DNA of 64,000 nucleotides, taken from Chitinophagales bacterium. Its GTDB lineage: Bacteria; Bacteroidota; Bacteroidia; Chitinophagales; Chitinophagaceae. Both the position numbers and the translations under genes were made by a program. Below the pieces are notes generated by a model. That model worked only from the letters and a program-made list of their open reading frames with translations, made no database searches and was not told where the DNA came from. Below are positions 43,959 to 53,316 of this stretch, one piece after another. The stretch is from positions 744,001 through 808,000 of the forward strand of contig JACJXQ010000008.1 of the NCBI GenBank assembly GCA_020636495.1, given 5' to 3'. How positions within the stretch are numbered: the first letter of the stretch is position 1; every line of letters starts with the position of its first letter.

Positions 43959-46900
43959 ATGAAACAGCTACTAATTTTCACCAAAACAAAATTGCCTGTT
44001 AGGCGTATTTTTGTCAACAAAAAAGATAGATTTTTTTCTATTTGCTTTTTCCTGGTCATGTTAATGGCGTATAGCCGGTCCGACGCACAGTTCCTCACAG
44101 CAGCATCCTATCCATTTACAGCATCCTCAAAAACGTTCACCTATCTATCCGGTGGTACATCGGTCAACACTCAGGCCGATGATAAAACAGCAACAGGTAT
44201 ACCAATAGGGTTTACGTTCAACTATTGTGGTAATGCATATACTACTGTAAGTGCATGTTCTAATGGATGGATGGCATTTGGTACAAAAACAAGTACTCAA
44301 TATAGCAACAGTAAAGCTAATGCATCATCAATTACTCCGATGCTCATGCCTTTGTGGGATGACCTGCAGGGTGCAGGTAGTGTGACTACTTATTTGACTG
44401 CAGGAGCGCCTGGGGAGCGTGTGTTTACTTTCGAGTGGAGAAATACAAGACCTTTATCATCAACGGCCAACCCTGAAATTACTATGCAGATAAAATTGTA
44501 TGAAGGTGACGATGCGATAGAATTTATTTACAAACAAGAAGTAGGTACTGCATCCTTCTCTTCAGCCACCATTGGTATAGTAGGTAATAATAACAACGAT
44601 TTCCAGACATTGAATAATTCATCTGCGAGTCCTGTACCGTCTACCTCAACGTTTACAACTAATATTACTGCAAAACCGGCAACTGGTCAGAGTTATCTTT
44701 GGGGCTATATCAGGAAGGGTTATAACAATGCGGCGACCACTAATATCGCCAGCCCTAACACAGCATTTTGCCCTAATGTCACATTGCCTGTAGAAGTAAC
44801 GATCAGTAATAATGGTAAGAATATCATTAATAATGTAGAGGTACACTGGAAGCTTGATAATATAGTTCAGCCAACGATCAACTGGAGTACAGCTATCGGT
44901 ACACTCGGTAGTTCAGGAGGTAACTCTGCTATAGTATCACTCGGCAATGTTTTCTTTGGCACAGCTCCGCGTACGTTGGAAATTTATACATCTTTACCGA
45001 ATGGTGTTGCCGATACCGTAAACGGTGATGATACATTAAAAGTAGTGTTAGGTGCTGCATTAAATGGTACATATACTGTTGGGGGTAGCAATCCTGATTT
45101 CCCGGATGTGGTAACAGCAGCAAATACCGTTTCTCAATTTGGTGTTTGCGGACCTGTTGTGTTCAATGTGCGTCCCGGCACATATAGTCAGGGAACGGCT
45201 GTTTTAACAAGTATTCTGGGTTCTAGTACAACTAATACTGTAACCTTCCAGGCAGAGAACGGTATTGCATCTTCTGTTAACTTGTCTGGCCCCGGAACTG
45301 TGTTGTCAATGAAAGGGGCAAGCCATGTGAGAATGAAGAACATGACCTTTACTACAATAGCTTTGGCATATGGTGTAACAATGGAAGGATCCGTTTCTGA
45401 TGATATGTTTGAAGGTTGTAATTTCAATGCACCAACATCAGCATCTACAGCCAGTGCTGCCTTCGTAGCTACAAGTCTTTCCGGAACTAATACAGATATT
45501 ACGTTTAAAGACAACACGATCTCGGGTGGATATTATGGATTTGTTTGGGATGGTAATTCAGGAAACTATACACAGAACCTTTTGGTAGAGCATAATACGA
45601 TCTCTCAATACTATTATTTCGGAGCGTATTTTTATAATACAAAAGAACTGAAAGTAAAAAATAATACGCTCAACGGTACCAACACTTCATATTATAATAT
45701 GTATGCTGCTTATTCGCAGAATGCTCCCGAAATAACCGGGAACAGGATCAATAATAACTACGGATACGGATTATTAATGGATTATGTAAGTGGTGTAAGT
45801 ACCTCTAATAAAGGTATCATTGCAAACAATGCCGTTACTATGATCGGCGGCAATTCGAATTATGGAGGTATATACATCAACTATCCTAACAGCATCATGA
45901 TGTACAACAATACTGTGCTGGCAACAGGTACATATAGTACTTGCCTTACTTTTGGTTTGTATATGTCCTCAGGATACAGCAACAACGAGATATATAATAA
46001 CGTCTCATCAAACACAGGTGGTGGTTATGCTGTATATATAGATAATTCAGGTACTAATAACATAATCGATTACAACAACTGGTATACATCAGCAGGATCT
46101 AATGGTTTCTATTACAATGGTACAAGGGCCGACTTTGCTGCATACAGAACGGCATCCAGCACAGACAAACATTCGTGGAACTATAATCCGGAGCTGAAAA
46201 ATGATGGATCTCCAGATCCAAACAAAGCAGGTTGCTGGGCGATAAACGGTCGTGCTTTGCACATTGATGGTAATGACAAAGATATTAATGGTAATAACCG
46301 TGTGACACTGAGACAGGACGGTACTCCGGACATTGGCGCTTTCGAATTCTTGCCCGATGTTCTGCCTCCGACAGCAACTGTTACGCCGTCTAGTGCCGAT
46401 AAAGGTGATACACAGGTGTTTATGTTTGGTGGTAATGAGATAGGTTCTATTACCTGGGGACAGAATGCACAAGTTGTACCGTTAGAAGTACGTCAGTATA
46501 GTGGTGAAAAAGGCACAGGTATTGCAGCAGCAGCAGCTCCTTATGGCAGCATGTATTTCCATACAGATGTTGCATCGCTGGGTACAGGCACTACGTTTGA
46601 CTTTGCACTTGACGTGAACTACCAGGATATTTGGTTAGGCGATATTGCAAATGAGGCTAACCTACGCACAGCACATAAAGTACCGGGTTATCAATGGATG
46701 GTCTATAATGGTATCTTGAGTACTGTCAATACCCCTGCTAAAAAGATTACTGCCGGCAGGGTCAACAGGTTTGGATCATTTACAGGTCTTGAAAATGGAA
46801 GCGTTCCTTCTGCATTTGTAATACCTCAGGATAAAACGATCATATGTATCGGTACATCAGTATTGCTGGACGCAGAACCGAAAGATGGCGACTTTTATGA

Positions 46901-47981
46901 ATGGTTCAGGAATGGATCTGCTATTGTGGGTGCCTCCGGAGCTAACGTAACAACTTATAGTGCTACTCAGCAGGGTGATTATAGTGTAAAAATCACATAT
47001 AGCGGTAAAGTGGTTGAATCTGTTCCGGTAACAGTGACAACAATCGCTCCTCCAAATGCGGTAATAGCTGCTAACGGAAACCTTACTTACTGTACAGGTA
47101 ATGGATTAACACTCAATGCCGGTAATGTATCAGGCATTACATACCAGTGGCAATTGAATGGGGTTGATATACCGGGTGCCACCGCGAATACTTATGCGGT
47201 TACACAGGCTGGAGTGTATCGCGTGCAGGTTGAGAATGTTGCCTGCGCCAGTGTATCTACACCTACTACGATAACTGCAGGTCCTTTGAAAGTAAACCTG
47301 GGTAATGATACCAGCTATTGTGAAGTGAAAGATGTCTTTGCCAAACTGGATGCAGGTTATCCAGGAGCTAAATATCTGTGGAGTACAGGAGATACAACGC
47401 AAAAAATTGAAGTAAGAAAAAGTGGTAAATATACAGTTCATGTAGACGCAGGACCTAATTGCGTAGACGATGACGATATCACTGTCAATATCGACCCTTT
47501 GCCTACAGCTTCTGGTATATCTTTTGTTCAGAATGGTAACGATTATCAATTCTTTGCAAGCGGACCTGTAAATGTTACAGGAGTAATGTGGATATTCAGC
47601 GATGGTACAATGACTACTGTAAATAATCCAGTAAGAACCATATCCGGAGATCTATATGTACGATTGGTATTATTCAATAACTGCGGCACTGATACGCTAC
47701 AGCTTGGATGGCCTCTTACGGTTGATAACGCTGTATCTGCTAATTCTGACCTGACTATTTATCCAAACCCTGCTACTGAAAATATAACTGTAAACGCAGG
47801 TGCTGTTAAGCTTCAGTCTGTTGAAGTCTTAAATGTCATGGGAGCAGTTGTGTATACCGCTAAAGTAAATAACACCCCTACTTACAAAATAAATGTGACA
47901 GGTATGGCAAACGGACAGTACATTTTACGCGCTGTTACCGAATCTGGTACCGTCACCAGGAAGTTTGATGTAGTACGGTAG
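43959..47981 (+). CDS. Secreted beta-helix protein E, variant N-terminus, T9SS sorting domain
   Basis: 1340 residues. The signal peptide has an unusually long basic n-region (hydrophobic core 28-38, cut before Q44). Residues 45-260 are a beta-sandwich not found in A-D (FTFNYCGNAYTTVSACSNGW, LMPLWDDLQG), which resembles the lectin/nidogen-like domains of other T9SS proteins. A CARDB-like domain follows (271-365), then a single beta-helix (368-791, opening LNGTYTVGGSNPDFP and closing PDIGAFEF), sandwich, two Ig-like domains (from about 951), gliding-motility-type repeat (about 1111), PKD-like and the T9SS domain (from about 1260). In effect, beta-helix I of A-D has been replaced by a sandwich. 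It has its own promoter and terminator. Confidence 0.85.
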   Translation: MKQLLIFTKTKLPVRRIFVNKKDRFFSICFFLVMLMAYSRSDAQFLTAASYPFTASSKTFTYLSGGTSVNTQADDKTATGIPIGFTFNYCGNAYTTVSACSNGWMAFGTKTSTQYSNSKANASSITPMLMPLWDDLQGAGSVTTYLTAGAPGERVFTFEWRNTRPLSSTANPEITMQIKLYEGDDAIEFIYKQEVGTASFSSATIGIVGNNNNDFQTLNNSSASPVPSTSTFTTNITAKPATGQSYLWGYIRKGYNNAATTNIASPNTAFCPNVTLPVEVTISNNGKNIINNVEVHWKLDNIVQPTINWSTAIGTLGSSGGNSAIVSLGNVFFGTAPRTLEIYTSLPNGVADTVNGDDTLKVVLGAALNGTYTVGGSNPDFPDVVTAANTVSQFGVCGPVVFNVRPGTYSQGTAVLTSILGSSTTNTVTFQAENGIASSVNLSGPGTVLSMKGASHVRMKNMTFTTIALAYGVTMEGSVSDDMFEGCNFNAPTSASTASAAFVATSLSGTNTDITFKDNTISGGYYGFVWDGNSGNYTQNLLVEHNTISQYYYFGAYFYNTKELKVKNNTLNGTNTSYYNMYAAYSQNAPEITGNRINNNYGYGLLMDYVSGVSTSNKGIIANNAVTMIGGNSNYGGIYINYPNSIMMYNNTVLATGTYSTCLTFGLYMSSGYSNNEIYNNVSSNTGGGYAVYIDNSGTNNIIDYNNWYTSAGSNGFYYNGTRADFAAYRTASSTDKHSWNYNPELKNDGSPDPNKAGCWAINGRALHIDGNDKDINGNNRVTLRQDGTPDIGAFEFLPDVLPPTATVTPSSADKGDTQVFMFGGNEIGSITWGQNAQVVPLEVRQYSGEKGTGIAAAAAPYGSMYFHTDVASLGTGTTFDFALDVNYQDIWLGDIANEANLRTAHKVPGYQWMVYNGILSTVNTPAKKITAGRVNRFGSFTGLENGSVPSAFVIPQDKTIICIGTSVLLDAEPKDGDFYEWFRNGSAIVGASGANVTTYSATQQGDYSVKITYSGKVVESVPVTVTTIAPPNAVIAANGNLTYCTGNGLTLNAGNVSGITYQWQLNGVDIPGATANTYAVTQAGVYRVQVENVACASVSTPTTITAGPLKVNLGNDTSYCEVKDVFAKLDAGYPGAKYLWSTGDTTQKIEVRKSGKYTVHVDAGPNCVDDDDITVNIDPLPTASGISFVQNGNDYQFFASGPVNVTGVMWIFSDGTMTTVNNPVRTISGDLYVRLVLFNNCGTDTLQLGWPLTVDNAVSANSDLTIYPNPATENITVNAGAVKLQSVEVLNVMGAVVYTAKVNNTPTYKINVTGMANGQYILRAVTESGTVTRKFDVVR

Positions 47982-48002
47982 TTTGTTTCAGTTATAATAA
48001 CC

Positions 48003-48034
48003 AAAAAGGCAGGGTATTTTACCCTGCCTTTTTT
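48003..48034 (+). terminator. Terminator of gene E
   Basis: AAAAAGGCAGGGTA/TACCCTGCCTTTTTT stem with a T-run, 22 bases after the stop. Confidence 0.9.
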
Positions 48035-48279
48035 ATTGTCGCCTCCCGTATTAATCTGGACATTAAAATGATATTATATAAATCCGGCAATTGAATTAAA
48101 TACCAGTTAAACACATTTATTATTTCATTATAGTTTAATTGCGCGTTCCGCTATTTCAGGTCGTCTGTCAATAATTTTAAGGTACGGAGTTCTGTGTGCT
48201 GTGTATTGTATTAACACAAGGCTCAGGCGATGATAATGTTCCACATTATAATGTAAATGTTTACGAAAATTATTGATAA

Positions 48280-51200
48280 ATGAAACAAATCACATCTATT
48301 CTAAAATCCATGCTGCTGGCTGTTACAGCGTTTGCAGTATATACCCCAGCGTATGCACAATTGAGTGGCACCTATACTGTAGGTGGTGCTACTCCCGACT
48401 ATGCAACACTTGTTGCAGCAATTAATGACCTGAATAGTCAGGGTGTAAGCGGCCCCGTCACTTTTAATATCCGCACAGGTACATACGTAGGCCAGGTATC
48501 AATAAATAATATCATCGGTGCAAGTGCTGCAAATCGTATTACTATTCAGTCTGAAACGGGTAATCCCGCAAGTGTGATTGTAAGATTTGGCCCGGGTTCT
48601 TCTAATAACTATATAATAAGGCTGAATAATGCTTCGTACGTAACAATAAAGAATATTTCAGTTACTACGACTACTTCTAACTATGGACGGCTTATCTATT
48701 TTGTATCTAATGCTTCGTATAACGAGGTAGATAATTGTATACTCGATGCAGGGGGTACTAGCTCAAATATGGCATGTGTGTATGGTACAAGCCTTAAAGG
48801 AACTAATAATACAATAAAGAATAACACTATGACCGGGGGATACTATGGTGTTTACTTTTCCGGTTCCAGCTCATCATATGCCAACTCTACCAAGAATACC
48901 GTGATTGAGAACAATACGTACAACAATATTTACTATTACTCAAACTACTTATACTACCAGAATAATTTGAAATTCAGGAATAACTCTATAACCAAAACAC
49001 AAAGTGGAACACATTATGGAGCAAGGATTTACTACTGTGATAGCAAACTTGAATTTACAGGCAATACAATAAACTTTGACGGCAGCGGAACCCGTTACGG
49101 ACTTTACGCTTATTATAATGATGGTGGTATGATCATTAAGAATAACAAAATTACTATTGTCAATACCGGTACTAAATATGGTATGAGGTTGTATTATAAC
49201 TATGGCACATCGACTAACAGAAATATGGTAATGAATAATGCTATTGCTATAGATAACAGTACATCTACAGCATATGGACTATTTAATTATTATAGTAAAT
49301 ATCAATTAACTGTCAATAATAGCATTAACGTAAAGAGCACATCTGCTACAAGTGTTGCGGCACGATTTTATTTTAGTTCTTCGACTTATGGCAACAATGA
49401 TGTGTTGAATAATGCTTTCTCTAATGAAACAGGAAGCGGCTATACCTTGTATCTGTATAATGGCAATCAATCTTATAATAACATATGGGATTATAATAAT
49501 ATCTACAATGGTACTAACAAACTCGTAGAAACAACATCGCCATCTGCTACATACACAACTATGGCAGCTTGGAGAACTGCTTATAACCAGGACATGCACA
49601 CCATATCGTACGATCCCGGTTTCACCAGTACTACTGATCTTCGTCCTGATGTAAATGATCCTGCATGCTGGTCGCTAAATGGGCGTGCACTCCACATTGC
49701 AGGTAATAATGTTGACATAAATAACAACACAAGGGTACAAAACCCATTAGACGGTGTTCCTGATATAGGTGCATATGAGTTTTTGCCGGAAACAGTTCCG
49801 CCATTGGCTACGGCTACGCCTTCCAGTGCCGATCCCGGAGATATCCAGGTATTTACTTTCGGACAGTTAGAGGTAGGGCAGATAAAATGGGGTATATACG
49901 GTGCTGTGCCACAAATTGAAGTAAGACAGTATAGTGGAGAGAAAGGTGCAGGTGTTGAAGCTGCCGCATCACCATTTGGTAGTATGTATTTCCATACTGA
50001 TATTACTCCGATGGGAACTGCTACTTCTTACGACTTTGACCTGAACATCGACTATATGGATATATGGATGGGTACTGTAGCTAACGAAAACGACTTGCGT
50101 ATGGCGCAACGTGTTCCAACTTACAACTGGATGATATACAATGATATACTGAGTTCTTCTAATTCCGGCACAAATGATATAGATGCCCCTTCCCTCACGC
50201 ATTTCGGTTCGTTTACCGGATTGGAGAATGGGAGTATTCAATCTGCTTTTATCAAACTGCAATCCAAGACCACGATCTGTATAGGCGATCATGTTTTACT
50301 GAGTGCAGAACCGGTTACGGGAGATGCATACAAATGGAAACTAAATGGTACTGAGATAATTGGAGCAAATGGCACGACTTACAACGCAAGCCAGGGAGGT
50401 AGTTATAGCGTAGAGATAACTTATGCAGGTAAAAGAGTTGAGTCGGTTCCGGTAATGATAAATACAATAGCTCCGCCAAATGCAGTTATACAAGCAAGTG
50501 GTAACCTTACATATTGCACAGGCAATGGTTTAGTACTAAATGCCGGCAGCACACCTGGCGTTACTTATCAATGGCAACTAAATGGAGTGAATATCCCGGG
50601 GGCTACCGGCAAAACATATTCTGTTGCACAAGCAGGTAAATACACAGTACAGGTAGAGAATACAGGTTGTGCCAGCATATCGGTTCCAACCTCAATACAG
50701 GCGGGACCGTTAACCATTGATCTTGGCAGGGATACCAGCTATTGCGAAATAAAGAACGTGTTCGCCAAACTAGATGCCGGTTATCCGGGTGCGAGATATC
50801 TTTGGAGCACAGGAGATACGACACAGACCATTGAAGTGAAAAAAAGTGGCAAATACACAGTGCACGTGGATGCCGGGGCAAACTGTGTTGATGATGATGA
50901 TATCATCGTTAACATCGACCCCTTGCCAAAGGCTGCAGGTATTTCTTTTGTGCGAAACGGCAATACATATCAATTCTTTGCCAGTGGCCCTGTAAACGTA
51001 AAAGGATTAATGTGGATATTCAGCGACGGAACAACGAGCACACAGAATAATCCTTTTAAAACCATTGATGGCGATCTGTATGTCAGGATGGTAATGTATA
51101 ACGGCTGTGGTACCGATACAATGCAATTGGGATGGCCACTATCTGTACAGGAAACAGGTACAAATAATACTGTTTTAGCATATCCAAACCCTGCTACGGA

Positions 51201-51405
51201 TAGGATCAATGTTAAGGTAATCGGAGTTTCTTTGATTGATAAGGTATACATTATCAATGCCTTAGGGTGTTTGGTGAGTAGTGCTGATGCCGTGAATGCA
51301 AAACATTACACGCAAAATGTTGCTGACTTACCTGCAGGTAACTACATAATACGCATAGCAACAGGTGATGGTGTATTGAATAAACCATTTGTTATAACAC
51401 GATAA
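48280..51405 (+). CDS. Secreted beta-helix protein F, short form, T9SS sorting domain
   Basis: 1041 residues, the smallest member. Signal peptide to AYA/Q27, one beta-helix (27-494, opening LSGTYTVGGATPDYATL, with NNTI-type coils, closing PDIGAYEFLPE), beta-sandwich (about 500-650), two Ig-like domains (YKWKLNGTEIIGA, YQWQLNGVNIPGA), gliding-motility-type repeat from about 814 (LGRDTSYCEIKNVF), PKD-like and T9SS domain from about 957 (AYPNPATDRINV). It lacks the CARDB-like domain and the second helix and may represent the ancestral one-helix design from which A-D arose by internal duplication; that is inference. No GGTAAACG box is clear. Confidence 0.85.
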   Translation: MKQITSILKSMLLAVTAFAVYTPAYAQLSGTYTVGGATPDYATLVAAINDLNSQGVSGPVTFNIRTGTYVGQVSINNIIGASAANRITIQSETGNPASVIVRFGPGSSNNYIIRLNNASYVTIKNISVTTTTSNYGRLIYFVSNASYNEVDNCILDAGGTSSNMACVYGTSLKGTNNTIKNNTMTGGYYGVYFSGSSSSYANSTKNTVIENNTYNNIYYYSNYLYYQNNLKFRNNSITKTQSGTHYGARIYYCDSKLEFTGNTINFDGSGTRYGLYAYYNDGGMIIKNNKITIVNTGTKYGMRLYYNYGTSTNRNMVMNNAIAIDNSTSTAYGLFNYYSKYQLTVNNSINVKSTSATSVAARFYFSSSTYGNNDVLNNAFSNETGSGYTLYLYNGNQSYNNIWDYNNIYNGTNKLVETTSPSATYTTMAAWRTAYNQDMHTISYDPGFTSTTDLRPDVNDPACWSLNGRALHIAGNNVDINNNTRVQNPLDGVPDIGAYEFLPETVPPLATATPSSADPGDIQVFTFGQLEVGQIKWGIYGAVPQIEVRQYSGEKGAGVEAAASPFGSMYFHTDITPMGTATSYDFDLNIDYMDIWMGTVANENDLRMAQRVPTYNWMIYNDILSSSNSGTNDIDAPSLTHFGSFTGLENGSIQSAFIKLQSKTTICIGDHVLLSAEPVTGDAYKWKLNGTEIIGANGTTYNASQGGSYSVEITYAGKRVESVPVMINTIAPPNAVIQASGNLTYCTGNGLVLNAGSTPGVTYQWQLNGVNIPGATGKTYSVAQAGKYTVQVENTGCASISVPTSIQAGPLTIDLGRDTSYCEIKNVFAKLDAGYPGARYLWSTGDTTQTIEVKKSGKYTVHVDAGANCVDDDDIIVNIDPLPKAAGISFVRNGNTYQFFASGPVNVKGLMWIFSDGTTSTQNNPFKTIDGDLYVRMVMYNGCGTDTMQLGWPLSVQETGTNNTVLAYPNPATDRINVKVIGVSLIDKVYIINALGCLVSSADAVNAKHYTQNVADLPAGNYIIRIATGDGVLNKPFVITR

Positions 51406-51428
51406 TAGTAAGGAGTATGGAAAGATAG

Positions 51429-51458
51429 GTAGCCCCGCATATGCGGGGCTACTTTTTT
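51429..51458 (+). terminator. Terminator of gene F
   Basis: GTAGCCCCGCAT/ATGCGGGGCTAC perfect stem followed by TTTTTT. Confidence 0.92.
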
Positions 51459-51513
51459 ACAAGAATATAGAAATCATTTAAGGGGCTATTTCTTATGTCA
51501 CTTACCAAGCTAT

Positions 51514-51521
51514 TACCTTTG
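51514..51521 (+). promoter_or_regulatory. Candidate -7 element of the ABC exporter gene
   Basis: TACCTTTG, a full match to TAnnTTTG, 17 bases before the ATG. Confidence 0.5.
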
Positions 51522-51537
51522 CAGCAATTCTTATTTC

Positions 51538-53316
51538 ATGAAATTATTATTACAATATTTAAGTCGGTATAAACCTCTGGTTGCATTGGCATTATTGCTG
51601 GCAGCTATTAACCAGGTTTTTTCATTGATGGATCCTTATATATTCGGTAGGTTCATTATTGACCCATTTGCCAAACAACCCGACAAATGGACTCAGCATG
51701 AATTTATTATGGGTATTACAAAAGGCCTTCTTTTTCTGGTAGGTACTGCTATGGTATCGCGTATTGCCAAAGCATTTCAGGATTACACAGTAAACGTAGT
51801 GATACAGAAATTTGGTGCACGCATTTATACTGATGGGTTGAGACATGCTTTACGTCTCCCATACCAGGAGTTTGAAGACCAGCGAAGCGGAGAAACACTT
51901 TCTGTATTACAAAAGGTACGTACAGATACTGAAAAATTCATCAGTGTATTTGTGAATGTTTTGTTTGCTACCCTGGTAGGCATTGTTTTTGTTATCATTT
52001 ATGCATTTACACTCAATTCATGGCTGGTGGTCATTTACCTTGGGGGGGCTGTATTATTGGGCATGCTTACGAGTGTTCTAAGTAAAAAGATCAAGATTAT
52101 TCAGAAAAGTATAGTAGGTGAAACTACAGCACTTGCCGGTTCTACTACAGAGTCGCTCAGGAACATAGAACTGGTAAAAAGCCTGGGGCTGACACAACAA
52201 GAGGTGCGGAGGCTGAATGCTACAACCATCAAGATACTAGGTCTGGAGTTGAAGAAGGTACGCAGTATCCGTGCCATATCATTCGTACAGGGTACTTTTG
52301 TCAACCTGCTTCGCCAGACGATCATGTTTGCACTGCTGTATTTTATTTTTAAGAATGATCTGACATTAGGACAGATGGTTACCATGCAGTTCTACACCTT
52401 CTTCATATTCGGCCCTCTGCAGGAGTTGGGCAATATCATTATTACCTACCGCGAGGCAGAGGCCTCATTGGGTAATCTGAAAACATTATTTGCCAAGAAG
52501 GTAGAAGCCAAGCCTGAGCACCCGAAAGAATTGAAAAGTATCAGGCAACTGCAATTCGATAAGGTTAGCTTTCAACACAATACAGCGGCACACCCTGCAC
52601 TGGAAGAGATATCATTTACTGCACATACTGGTGACACAATCGCTTTTGTTGGCCCCTCAGGATCCGGCAAGACCACGCTTGTTAAACTCCTGGTAGGTTT
52701 ATACAACCCCAGGCAGGGTAATATCCTGTACAACGATATTGATAACAAGGAGATTGATTTTGACGAGTTGCGTCACCAGATAGGATTTGTAACACAGGAT
52801 ACGCAATTGTTCTCGGGTACTATTAAAGAAAATCTGTTATTTGTAAACCCTTCCGCTACAGATGAAGAGATAATGGACGTACTACAGAAATCTGCTTGTC
52901 AGAATTTGCTGGCACGTGCTGAAAATGGTATTAATACAGTGATAGGAGAGGGTGGTTTGAAATTGTCTGGTGGAGAGCGTCAGCGGTTGTCTATCGCACG
53001 CGCTTTATTGCGTAACCCCAGGTTGATGATATTTGACGAAGCTACTTCTGCGTTGGATTCGCTTACCGAGGAAGAAATATCGTATACCATAAAAGACATT
53101 ACTGCAAGAAAAGAGCATATAACCGTAATGATTGCTCACAGGTTATCTACCATTATGCACGCCGACAGGATATATGTGCTGGAAAAAGGCCGGATAGTAG
53201 AAACAGGCACTCACGATTCTTTATTGGATGACAAGGGATTGTACTATGCCATGTGGCGACAGCAGATAGGAGAACGTAAGGATGTACGTAAACCTGCACT
53301 TACAAAAGCATCATAA
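51538..53316 (+). CDS. ABC exporter, fused permease and ATPase
   Basis: This 592-residue inner-membrane half-transporter acts as a homodimer or heterodimer. Six membrane helices lie in residues 1-320. The ATPase domain (about 340-580) has Walker A GPSGSGKTT at 372, signature LSGGERQR at 476, Walker B LMIFDEATSALD at 496 (catalytic Glu501) and the switch AHRLST. It belongs to the MsbA/lipid-and-drug exporter type; the substrate is not deducible. The gene is convergent with nadB and the two overlap by six bases at their ends. It follows the beta-helix array directly, but no type I secretion partner genes are nearby, and the array proteins carry T9SS signals, so a shared role is unlikely. Confidence 0.92.
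   Translation: MKLLLQYLSRYKPLVALALLLAAINQVFSLMDPYIFGRFIIDPFAKQPDKWTQHEFIMGITKGLLFLVGTAMVSRIAKAFQDYTVNVVIQKFGARIYTDGLRHALRLPYQEFEDQRSGETLSVLQKVRTDTEKFISVFVNVLFATLVGIVFVIIYAFTLNSWLVVIYLGGAVLLGMLTSVLSKKIKIIQKSIVGETTALAGSTTESLRNIELVKSLGLTQQEVRRLNATTIKILGLELKKVRSIRAISFVQGTFVNLLRQTIMFALLYFIFKNDLTLGQMVTMQFYTFFIFGPLQELGNIIITYREAEASLGNLKTLFAKKVEAKPEHPKELKSIRQLQFDKVSFQHNTAAHPALEEISFTAHTGDTIAFVGPSGSGKTTLVKLLVGLYNPRQGNILYNDIDNKEIDFDELRHQIGFVTQDTQLFSGTIKENLLFVNPSATDEEIMDVLQKSACQNLLARAENGINTVIGEGGLKLSGGERQRLSIARALLRNPRLMIFDEATSALDSLTEEEISYTIKDITARKEHITVMIAHRLSTIMHADRIYVLEKGRIVETGTHDSLLDDKGLYYAMWRQQIGERKDVRKPALTKAS

Noticed and set aside
17983..51405. CRISPR-like or DNA-level tandem repeat array in the giant genes
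   Set aside because: The beta-helix repeats exist at protein level only; no constant DNA repeat with regular spacers is seen.
51538..53316. ABC exporter as a type I secretion partner of the giant proteins
   Set aside because: The giant proteins have signal peptides and T9SS domains; no membrane-fusion protein or TolC-like gene is adjacent and no C-terminal type I signal is present.
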